Source: Kangiellaceae bacterium (GTDB lineage Bacteria > Pseudomonadota > Gammaproteobacteria > Enterobacterales > Kangiellaceae). From it: a DNA stretch of 7,769 bases. Position 1 is the stretch's first letter. Each line of letters starts with the position of its first letter. The notes under the pieces were generated by a model, which saw nothing but the letters and a program-made list of their open reading frames with translations, searched no databases and had not been told where the DNA came from. Shown piece by piece: positions 1 through 5,399 of the stretch. The stretch covers positions 1-7,769 of the forward strand of contig JASBTO010000015.1 in NCBI GenBank assembly GCA_030148365.1, read 5' to 3'. The translations under genes were made by a program, and so were the position numbers.

Positions 1-1
1 G

Positions 2-136
2 CCGATCGACTGGGCGGGCGGTCATGGACCGGCATCCATGGGCCCCCGTCGAGACGCGTATATTGCCGCGCTCCGGGCGGCGGACAAGGGGGACATGAGT
101 CGTTTGCTCCGCTTTGTGGGTGTGGAGCCGGATTGA
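2..136 (+). CDS. C-terminal end of a Fic-family 'mobile mystery protein B'-like protein (partial)
   Basis: An open frame enters from the left edge and gives 44 residues before a TGA at 134-136. The visible part begins PIDWAGGHGPAS and continues with RRDAYIAALRAADKGDMSRL and LLRFVGVEPD. A short Trp-Gly-rich stretch followed by R..YI.ALRAAD.GD...LL.F is, from memory, how the C-terminus of mobile mystery protein B (a Fic-domain family found with mobile DNA) looks. The Fic catalytic motif HxFx(D/E)GN(G/K)R would lie outside the window, so neither activity nor completeness can be judged. It is on the same strand as the toxin-antitoxin genes 200 bases downstream. The family call is by pattern memory and moderate; that the frame is coding is likelier than the exact family. 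Confidence 0.55.
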   Translation, partial: PIDWAGGHGPASMGPRRDAYIAALRAADKGDMSRLLRFVGVEPD

Positions 137-247
137 CAAAATGAGCCGGTAAGTCGCCCTGAAAACTATTGAAATGCTTTGCGGGAACACAAAGTCAGCC
201 AATCTTGGGCCGGCAAGCGGTTAATGACTGCATGTTAGTGATGCGGA

Positions 248-259
248 ACTCTCAAGAGT
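248..259. repeat. Short inverted repeat upstream of the antitoxin (possible operator)
   Basis: ACTCT-CA-AGAGT is a perfect 5-base inverted repeat 76 bases before the antitoxin start codon. Type II antitoxin or toxin-antitoxin complexes commonly bind short palindromes in their own promoters, so an operator is possible. The arms are short enough to occur by chance, and no promoter was found beside it. Confidence 0.2.
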
Positions 260-323
260 CGGCAGGAATTAGGGTAGTGGCTCGCGGTTAGCGGGGAGCG
301 TAAACTGAACCCATTAAGTTAGT

Positions 324-328
324 GGAGG
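324..328 (+). promoter_or_regulatory. Ribosome binding site of the antitoxin gene
   Basis: GGAGG ends 7 bases before the ATG at 336. It is a near-ideal Shine-Dalgarno sequence and fixes the antitoxin start. The toxin gene has no comparable site of its own, which fits antitoxin being made in excess of toxin. Confidence 0.75.
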
Positions 329-335
329 CTTCACC

Positions 336-575
336 ATGGCTCGCACAGTAGAAGAGCTTAAGCGCGAAGTACGATTATTGGCTTCTGATGAACGAAAAAA
401 ATTCCTTCGCGACCTGATTGCCGATCTGTATGGCGAAGAAGATCAGGATGCCGAACTGGCCTGGCTGGAAGAGGCCAGATGCCGGTATGGAGAACTTCAG
501 AATGGAGTGACAAAGCCGGTTCGAGGCACTGACGTGATTAGTAGAGCCAAAGCCCGCCTGAAGCATGAGGGTTGA
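336..575 (+). CDS. Antitoxin of a type II toxin-antitoxin system (PF09720/TIGR02574-like)
   Basis: This 79-residue protein would be the labile antitoxin that binds and neutralises the toxin encoded directly downstream. It fits the 'putative addiction module component' family: an N-terminal helical stretch (VEELKREVRLLASDERKKFL, residues 5-24), an acidic turn, the family-typical W-LEEA-R-RYGEL-G pattern (about residues 43-57), then a Val-rich turn and a basic C-terminal helix ending AKARLKHEG. Usual family length is about 70-80 residues. A strong GGAGG sets the start. The gene overlaps the toxin by 11 bases, so translation is probably coupled. Base composition is clearly lower in GC than purD and purH, with codons such as TTA, CGA and AGA that suggest acquisition. 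Confident for the family; DNA binding and autoregulation are inferred. Confidence 0.82.
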   Translation: MARTVEELKREVRLLASDERKKFLRDLIADLYGEEDQDAELAWLEEARCRYGELQNGVTKPVRGTDVISRAKARLKHEG

Positions 576-861
576 ATTCCACCCTCTCGCCGAGGAGGAA
601 TTTATTGAGGCAGCTTGTTATTACGAAGAACACCTGGAGGGATTGGGGTTTTCGTTTATTGCCGATATGGAATCAAACCTGGAAGCTCTGGAGAAACATC
701 CAGAGTTGGGAGCAAAAATCGAAACGCCGTTTCGTCTTTCGCCTTTACGCAGGTTTCCTCATTCAACGATTTATACAATCGAGGCAGGCCGAATCCTGAT
801 AGTTGCGGTGGCTCACCAAAGACGCAGGCCCGGTTTCTGGAAGGAGCATTTGGGCCGCTAA
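565..861 (+). CDS. ParE/RelE-family toxin
   Basis: This 98-residue protein matches the plasmid-stabilisation/ParE-like toxin fold (PF05016). It has an N-terminal strand MRVEFHPLAEEEF, a long helix with YYEEHLEGLGFSFIADME (residues 19-36), EALEKHPELGAK (40-51), then the beta-rich core RRFPHSTIYTIEAGRIL (62-78) and the typical C-terminus VAVAHQRRRPGFWKEH (80-95). Family members either poison gyrase (ParE) or cleave mRNA (RelE); this subgroup's target cannot be read from the sequence. The ATG lies inside the antitoxin's last codons and has no good Shine-Dalgarno, pointing to translational coupling. The frame is intact and full length, so the module is probably functional. The stop codon TAA lies inside the left arm of the long hairpin at 852-922. 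Confidence 0.85.
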   Translation: MRVEFHPLAEEEFIEAACYYEEHLEGLGFSFIADMESNLEALEKHPELGAKIETPFRLSPLRRFPHSTIYTIEAGRILIVAVAHQRRRPGFWKEHLGR

Positions 862-926
862 CCCTGCCTGGCGCATAATCTTGGTGCATTGCACCATAGC
901 GAAAGGCAAGGGTTACCGGCCCTTTT
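852..926 (+). terminator. Long imperfect hairpin at the toxin end: terminator and/or attC-like site
   Basis: The left arm GGGCCGCTAACCCTGCCT (852-869) pairs with AGGCAAGGGTTACCGGCCC (904-922), leaving one C-C mismatch (858/916) and one bulged A (908). Further in, CGC (872-874) pairs with GCG (899-901), and the tip TGGTGC-ATT-GCACCA (882-896) forms a 6-base stem, with 26 paired positions in all. TTTT follows at 923-926, so it could terminate the toxin transcript before it runs into convergent purD. On the purD strand there is no T-run after it. The multi-part stem with internal loops and a bulge, beginning in CTAAC and ending in GTTA, also resembles an integron attC site. The two roles are not exclusive. 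Confidence 0.6.
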
Positions 927-930
927 CCGG

Positions 931-2214
931 CTATCGCTCCCGCGCTATTGCCTTGTGCCCGATGTCCTTCCGGTAATACACATCCTGCCAGTCAATTTTT
1001 GACACGCCTTCGTAAGCGGCTTTTTGCGCGTCGCTCACGGAGTCGCCGAGTGCCGTGACACAGAGCACGCGACCGCCACTGGTGACGATCTTGTCGTCAT
1101 CCATTTTGGTACCGGCGTGGAAGACCTTGCGGCTGTCGGTATCCGCGACGTCGAGACCGGAAATGGCATCTCCCTTGCGGTAGCTGTCGGGATAGCCGCC
1201 GGCGGCCATCACCACGCCGAGCGCAACGCGGGGATCCCAGTCGGCGTCGACTTTATCGAGACGCTTGTCGAGGGCGGCGAGGCAGAGATCCACCAGATCA
1301 GAGCGCAGGCGCATCATGATCGGCTGGGTTTCCGGATCGCCGAACCGGCAGTTGTACTCGAGCACTTTCGGGGTACCGTCGGCGGCGATCATCAGGCCGG
1401 CGTAGAGGAAGCCGGTATAGGAATGGCCTTCGGCAGCCATACCGCGCACCGTTGGGATAATGACCTCCCGCATGGCGCGCTCGTGCAATTCCGGTGTCAC
1501 GACCGGCGCGGGCGAATAGGCGCCCATGCCGCCGGTATTGGGGCCGGTGTCGCCTTCGTCCCGGGCCTTGTGATCCTGGCTGGTGGCCAGCGGCAGGATA
1601 TTGTCGCCGTCGACCATGACGATAAAGCTGGCTTCCTCGCCCTGCAGGAACTCCTCGATAACCACGCGGTGGCCGGCGTTGCCGAATTTGTTGCCTTCGA
1701 GCATGTCGTCGATGGCGGCAAAAGCCTGGTCTTCATCTTCGGCGATAATTACACCCTTGCCGGCCGCCAGGCCGTCGGCCTTGATGACGATCGGGGTGCC
1801 CATCTTGCGGACATAGTCTTTGGCCGGTTCGATTTCGGTAAAGTTCTGGTAGTCGGCGGTCGGGATCCGGTGGCGGGCCAAGAAATCCTTGGTGAATGCC
1901 TTGGAGCCTTCAAGCTGGGACGCGCCCTCGCTCGGACCGAAGCATTTCAGACCGGCGTCGGTAAAGCGGTCGACGATGCCCATGACCAGCGGCGCTTCCG
2001 GGCCGACGATGGTCAGATCAATGGCATTGTCGCGGGCAAAATCCAGCAGGCCGGGCAGGTCCTCGGCGCCAATGTCGACATTTTCCAGCTTCGCTTCCCT
2101 CGCGGTGCCGGTGTTACCGGGCGCCACATAGACTTTTGAGACCTTTTCCGACTGGGCCGCTTTCCAGGCCAGGGCATGTTCGCGACCGCCGCCGCCAATT
2201 ACCAATACTTTCAT
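931..2214 (-). CDS. purD: Phosphoribosylamine-glycine ligase (GAR synthetase)
   Basis: This enzyme joins 5-phosphoribosylamine and glycine using ATP, an early step of de novo purine synthesis in the cytoplasm. The 427 residues match the usual length (E. coli about 429). Visible motifs are the N-terminal GGGGREHALAWK (residues 7-18), the ATP-grasp nucleotide loop KADGLAAGKG (145-154), the signature TGPNTGGMGAYSP (223-235) and the metal-binding LEYNCRFGDPETQ (285-297). AGGAGA lies 9 bases before the ATG. The gene follows purH after 29 bases on the same strand, so both are probably on one mRNA, as in E. coli purHD. Its stop codon lies 8 bases from the foot of the hairpin that closes the convergent toxin gene. 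Nothing is truncated. Confidence 0.98.
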   Translation of the reverse strand: MKVLVIGGGGREHALAWKAAQSEKVSKVYVAPGNTGTAREAKLENVDIGAEDLPGLLDFARDNAIDLTIVGPEAPLVMGIVDRFTDAGLKCFGPSEGASQLEGSKAFTKDFLARHRIPTADYQNFTEIEPAKDYVRKMGTPIVIKADGLAAGKGVIIAEDEDQAFAAIDDMLEGNKFGNAGHRVVIEEFLQGEEASFIVMVDGDNILPLATSQDHKARDEGDTGPNTGGMGAYSPAPVVTPELHERAMREVIIPTVRGMAAEGHSYTGFLYAGLMIAADGTPKVLEYNCRFGDPETQPIMMRLRSDLVDLCLAALDKRLDKVDADWDPRVALGVVMAAGGYPDSYRKGDAISGLDVADTDSRKVFHAGTKMDDDKIVTSGGRVLCVTALGDSVSDAQKAAYEGVSKIDWQDVYYRKDIGHKAIARER

Positions 2215-2243
2215 CGACTGGACTCTCCTGAATTCGGGTTTGA

Positions 2244-3827
2244 TTAGTGGCGGAAGTGCCGCATGCCGGAAAAGACCATGGCCATGCCGTGTTCATCGGC
2301 AGCCTGGATGATTTCCTCGTCTCGGATAGAGCCGCCGGGCTGGATGACCGCGGTAATGCCCGCTTTTGCAGCGGCATCAATGCCGTCGCGGAACGGGAAG
2401 AAGGCATCGCTCGCCATGACCGAGCCCTTGACCTCCAGGTTCTCGTCCGCGGCTTTGATGCCGGCGATCTTCGCCGAGTAGACCCGGCTCATCTGGCCGG
2501 CGCCGACGCCGATGGTCATATTGCCCCGGGCGTAGACGATGGCGTTGGATTTTACGTATTTGGCGACCTTCCAGCAAAACAGCAGATCGGTCATTTCCTG
2601 TTCGGTCGGCTGGCGCTGGCTGACCACTTTCAGATCGGATGCGGTAACCATGCCCTGGTCCCGATCCTGGACCAGCAGGCCGCCGGTGACCCGCTTGAAG
2701 TCCCAGGCGGGCGCTCGCTGGCCCCACTCACCGCAGACCAGCAGGCGCACGTTGGCTTTTTCCGCGACCACTTTTTCGGCCGCTTCCGAGACTGCAGGCG
2801 CGATAATGACTTCGACGAACTGTCGGTCGATGATGGCCCGGGCCGTGGCCTCGTTGAGCTCGCCATTGAAAGCGATAATGCCGCCAAAGGCGGAGGTCGG
2901 GTCGGTGCTGAAGGCGCGCTCGTAGGCCTCGAGCAAGTCGCCGCCGATGGCGACGCCGCAGGGATTGGCGTGCTTGACGATCACGCAGGCGGGCTCGGCA
3001 AATTCCTTGACACACTCCAGCGCCGCGTCGGTATCGGCAATGTTGTTATAGGACAGTGCCTTGCCCTGGATTTGCCGGGCGGTGGCGACACTCGCTTCGC
3101 CGGGCTCCGCTTCCGAGTAGAAGGCGGCTTGCTGGTGGCTGTTCTCGCCGTAACGCAGATCCTGGAGCTTGGTGAACTGGCTGTTGAAGGTACGGGGAAA
3201 CGGGCTGTCGATGTGGTCTTGCACCTGGTTGCCGAAATAGTTGGCAATCATGCCGTCGTAGGCGGCGGTATGCTCGAAGGCGGCAATCGCCAGATCGAAA
3301 CGGGTCTCCAGGGTCAGGGCGCCGTCGTGCTCGGACATTTCCGCGAGTACCCTGTCATAGTCATCTGCGTTGACGACAATCGCGACATCGCGGTGGTTCT
3401 TGGCCGCGGCGCGCACCATGGTCGGCCCGCCGATATCAATGTTTTCGATGGCGTCTTCCCGCGTGCAATCGGGGCGCGTGACGGTCTTCGCGAAGGGGTA
3501 CAGATTGACGACCACCATGTCGATAGGCGTGATGCCGTGCTCGTCCATGATTTCGTCATCAGTGCCGCGCCGGCCGAGTATGCCTCCGTGGACTTTGGGA
3601 TGCAGGGTCTTGACCCGGCCGTCCATCATTTCCGGAAAGCCCGTGTAGTCGGAGACTTCCACGGCCTTGATACCTTCGTCCTGTAGCAGACGGAAGGTGC
3701 CGCCGGTGGACAGGATCTCGATGCCGTGGTCAGCGAGGGCGCGGGCAAAATCGACAATTCCGGTCTTGTCCGACACGCTGATCAGGGCTCGACGAACGGG
3801 GCGGTGGGATGACATCGTGGCTGACAT
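2244..3827 (-). CDS. purH: Bifunctional AICAR transformylase / IMP cyclohydrolase
   Basis: PurH carries out the last two steps of IMP synthesis: formyl transfer from 10-formyl-tetrahydrofolate to AICAR, then ring closure. From the chosen start it has 527 residues (E. coli 529). The N-terminal MGS-like cyclohydrolase domain shows SVSDKTG (17-23), LSTGGT (39-44), FPEMMDGRVKTLHPKVHGG (64-82) and IDIGGPTMVRAAAKN (130-144). The C-terminal transformylase domain shows RYGENSHQ (225-232) and KHANPCG (285-291), whose Lys-His pair is catalytic in characterised enzymes; the protein ends MRHFRH as in E. coli. An in-frame ATG at 3866 would add 13 residues absent from relatives, whereas the ATG at 3827 has GAGGAG 7 bases upstream and is preferred. 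A third ATG at 3815 is also possible. A terminator separates it from fis. Confidence 0.98.
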   Translation of the reverse strand: MSATMSSHRPVRRALISVSDKTGIVDFARALADHGIEILSTGGTFRLLQDEGIKAVEVSDYTGFPEMMDGRVKTLHPKVHGGILGRRGTDDEIMDEHGITPIDMVVVNLYPFAKTVTRPDCTREDAIENIDIGGPTMVRAAAKNHRDVAIVVNADDYDRVLAEMSEHDGALTLETRFDLAIAAFEHTAAYDGMIANYFGNQVQDHIDSPFPRTFNSQFTKLQDLRYGENSHQQAAFYSEAEPGEASVATARQIQGKALSYNNIADTDAALECVKEFAEPACVIVKHANPCGVAIGGDLLEAYERAFSTDPTSAFGGIIAFNGELNEATARAIIDRQFVEVIIAPAVSEAAEKVVAEKANVRLLVCGEWGQRAPAWDFKRVTGGLLVQDRDQGMVTASDLKVVSQRQPTEQEMTDLLFCWKVAKYVKSNAIVYARGNMTIGVGAGQMSRVYSAKIAGIKAADENLEVKGSVMASDAFFPFRDGIDAAAKAGITAVIQPGGSIRDEEIIQAADEHGMAMVFSGMRHFRH

Positions 3828-3834
3828 CAATAGA

Positions 3835-3840
3835 CTCCTC
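3835..3840 (-). promoter_or_regulatory. Ribosome binding site that decides the purH start
   Basis: On the minus strand GAGGAG sits 7 bases before the ATG at 3827. It lies inside the coding sequence that would result from the upstream in-frame ATG at 3866, and so argues for the shorter purH product. Confidence 0.75.
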
Positions 3841-3860
3841 GGCTGGATCTGACTGTGGTG

Positions 3861-3887
3861 AAACAAAGACAGCGCTCAAGAGCGCTG
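3861..3887 (-). terminator. Intrinsic terminator downstream of fis
   Basis: On the minus strand CAGCGCTC-TT-GAGCGCTG forms a perfect 8-base stem (7 with a four-base loop), immediately followed by TCTTTGTTT. It begins 25 bases after the fis stop codon. This is a textbook rho-independent terminator and separates the dusB-fis unit from purHD. Only about 33 bases lie between its T-tract and the purH start, so purH is either served by a promoter within or before the hairpin, or by read-through, in which case the hairpin could act as an attenuator. Confidence 0.85.
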
Positions 3888-3912
3888 TTATTCATGATTA
3901 TCCCGGCAAGCC

Positions 3913-4200
3913 TCAGAGCATGTTGTAGAGCTTGAGCTTCTTGCGCAGGGTGCCGCGGTTGAGTCCCAGAATTTCCGCCGCGCGGGTCTGGTTGCCACGG
4001 GTAAAGTCCATGACCACGTTCAGCAGGGGCTCTTCTACCTGGGAGAGCACCAGATCATAGAGTTCCGTGACGGGCTGATCGCCAACCTGGGCGAAATACT
4101 GGCTCATGGTCTGGGTGACGCATTCGCGTAAAGTCTGTTGATCCGTGGTCAGGGTCTCCCGAACGCTGGCCTCGGGTACTTGTGCATCAAACATGGTCAT
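3913..4200 (-). CDS. fis: Nucleoid-associated DNA-binding protein Fis
   Basis: Fis is a small dimeric protein that bends DNA, activates rRNA promoters and shapes the nucleoid during fast growth. The 95-residue product compares with 98 in E. coli. The middle part (YFAQVGDQPVTELYDLVLSQ, residues 35-54, then VEEPLL) is the dimer and core helix region, and the C-terminus TRGNQTRAAEILGLNRGTLR (67-86) followed by KKLKLYNML is the near-invariant helix-turn-helix. The ATG overlaps the dusB stop in an ATGA junction, so the two are co-translated as in other gammaproteobacteria. A second ATG two codons in (4194) is an alternative start. No strong Shine-Dalgarno is present, consistent with coupling. A terminator follows. 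Confidence 0.97.
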   Translation of the reverse strand: MTMFDAQVPEASVRETLTTDQQTLRECVTQTMSQYFAQVGDQPVTELYDLVLSQVEEPLLNVVMDFTRGNQTRAAEILGLNRGTLRKKLKLYNML

Positions 4201-5180
4201 GCTGCTTCTGCCTGTAGATTTTGTTGTAGGAAATAGTTGCGCAAGGCTCCGAGTTGATCGCGGGGGCCTTCAATTTTATTGAAAACTTTTCTGAATTCTT
4301 TTTCGCCCGAAGCAGATTTAAGGTACCAGCCTACGTGCTTGCGGGCAATGCGGGGACCAAGAAAATCGCCATAAAAACTGTGCAGCGCCGAGACATGGCT
4401 GAGCAACACATCAGCGATCTCGGCATGCTCGGGAGCTGGCAGGAGCGTGCCGGTTTCAAGGAAGTGATTGATTTCCCTGAATATCCACGGGCGGCCCTGG
4501 GCGGCCCGGCCGATCATGATGGCATCGGCGCCGGTCAACTCCAGCACCTGCCGGGCTTTTTGGGGACTGTCGATATCGCCATTGGCGATCACCGGGATGG
4601 AGATGGCCTGCTTGATGGCGGCAATGGTTTCGTATTCGGCCTCACCCTTGTAAAGACACGCCTTGGTGCGGCCATGCACGGCAAGGGACTGTATACCGGC
4701 GGCCTCGGCGATGCGCGCAATCTCCACGCCGTTTCTGTGCTCCGGATCCCAGCCGGTGCGGATCTTGAGCGTCACGGGCACTTCCACGGCATTGACCACG
4801 GCATGGAGGATTTGCTCGACCAGTTCCGGATCCTTGAGTAGCGCGGAGCCGGCGGCCTTGTTGCAGACTTTCTTGGCCGGACAGCCCATGTTGATGTCGA
4901 TCACTTCGGCGCCAAATTCGACATTGGCGCGGGCGGCCTGGGCCATCATCTCCGGATCGCCGCCGGCAATCTGTACCTGGCGCAGGCCCGGCTCGCCATC
5001 ATGACGGGCGCGTTGCTGACTCTTGCGGGTATTCCAGAGCTTCGGGTTGGCGGCGATCATCTCCGACACGGCGGTACCGGCGCCCAACTGTTTGCATAAT
5101 CGCCGAAACGGCAGATCGGTCACGCCCGCCATCGGCGCGAGGATCAATGCATTGTCCAGTTGGTAGGGGCCTATCTGCAT
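4197..5180 (-). CDS. dusB: tRNA-dihydrouridine synthase B
   Basis: DusB is an FMN-dependent enzyme that reduces specific uridines of tRNA to dihydrouridine using NADPH. From the chosen start the protein has 327 residues, close to the family norm. Motifs in the TIM-barrel are APMAGVTD (15-22), QIAGGDPE (70-77), DINMGCPAKKV (95-105) with the presumed catalytic Cys100, HGRT (169-172), NGDI (200-203) and the FMN phosphate-binding GRAAQGRPW (224-232). An in-frame ATG at 5216 would add 12 residues (MIGPPRKTCFPT); relatives begin at M-x-IGPYQL, so the ATG at 5180 is preferred, although neither start has a clear Shine-Dalgarno. It is translationally coupled to fis through ATGA, a conserved pairing. 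Confidence 0.95.
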   Translation of the reverse strand: MQIGPYQLDNALILAPMAGVTDLPFRRLCKQLGAGTAVSEMIAANPKLWNTRKSQQRARHDGEPGLRQVQIAGGDPEMMAQAARANVEFGAEVIDINMGCPAKKVCNKAAGSALLKDPELVEQILHAVVNAVEVPVTLKIRTGWDPEHRNGVEIARIAEAAGIQSLAVHGRTKACLYKGEAEYETIAAIKQAISIPVIANGDIDSPQKARQVLELTGADAIMIGRAAQGRPWIFREINHFLETGTLLPAPEHAEIADVLLSHVSALHSFYGDFLGPRIARKHVGWYLKSASGEKEFRKVFNKIEGPRDQLGALRNYFLQQNLQAEAA

Positions 5181-5399
5181 GGTCGGAAAACAGGTCTTTC
5201 GAGGGGGGCCGATCATACACCAGTTATCGGGCGGTGAAAACGCGGCTGACTAAAAATCCACCAGCATGATCAAGGCCTGCGGACATCCCCGTTGTGTCTG
5301 AGCCTGCCTTTCCGGCACCGGCCGGATCCCGGCCTATTGCGCTTCGCCGTTTTTCCGGCGCAGATCGGAATGACAGGCCAGTCGAGCCGACCTCACCAC
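5181..5399. other. Intergenic region before dusB with several GC-rich palindromes
   Basis: These roughly 220 bases should contain the end of the prmA-DUF3426 transcript and the dusB-fis promoter. Two inverted repeats are visible: GGCCGG-ATC-CCGGCC (5320-5334; 6-base arms) and CGCCG-TTTTTC-CGGCG (5345-5360; 5-base arms). Neither is followed by a T-run on the minus strand, so I do not call them intrinsic terminators. For dusB-fis, TTGATC (minus strand, 5268-5273) followed after 15 bases by TAGTCA is the best -35/-10 pair I can find, and it is weak. No open frame here looks real. Confidence 0.4.

Larger units (their letters stand above)
137..335. other. Non-coding leader of the toxin-antitoxin module
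   Basis: About 200 bases, visibly richer in A+T than the purine genes, separate the upstream stop codon from the antitoxin start. I find no convincing open frame and no -35/-10 pair with correct spacing; TTGACA at 133-138 and TTGAAA at 169-174 resemble -35 boxes but have no good partner. The stretch contains a short inverted repeat (248-259), the core-site-like GGTTAGCGG (286-294) and a strong ribosome binding site (324-328). Confidence 0.5.
288..912 (+). mobile_element. Putative integron gene cassette carrying the toxin-antitoxin module
   Basis: The boundaries are inferred from core-site-like sequences. GTTAGCGG (287-294) lies upstream of the antitoxin and GTTACCGG (912-919) downstream of the toxin, 7 of 8 bases identical in direct orientation. 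CCGCTAAC (855-862) at the toxin end is the exact reverse complement of the upstream copy. Cutting G^TT at both sites would release a circle of about 625 bases in which this R''-like box and the cassette's own TTAGCGG pair perfectly, as known for integron cassettes. In place, the same pairing has a single C-C mismatch, as expected if the bases after the cut belong to the neighbour. The toxin stop TAA lies inside the R''-like box, which is common in cassettes. Against it: the sites match GTTRRRY only partly, the bulged base is on the unexpected arm, no second attC is visible upstream, and no integrase is in the window. Confidence 0.35.

Noticed and set aside
133..161. Sigma-70 promoter with TTGACA at 133-138
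   Set aside because: The bases at the proper -10 distance (around 156-161, GCCCTG) do not resemble TATAAT.
137..287. A second attC site immediately upstream of the putative cassette
   Set aside because: No YTAAC-type box complementary to a GTTA core was found in this stretch, so an adjacent upstream cassette end could not be supported.
2247..3686. A 479-codon open frame on the plus strand opposite purH, and a 371-codon one at 1024-2139 opposite purD
   Set aside because: They are antisense shadows of GC-rich genes; the products show no recognisable domain and the opposite frames encode highly conserved enzymes.
3870..3887. PurR operator before purH
   Set aside because: The palindrome AGCGCTCTTGAGCGCT does not resemble the PurR consensus (ACGCAAACGTTTGCGT-like), and its T-tract marks it as a terminator.
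5320..5360. Intrinsic terminator for the DUF3426 gene
   Set aside because: Stable stems exist, but no T-tract follows on the minus strand.
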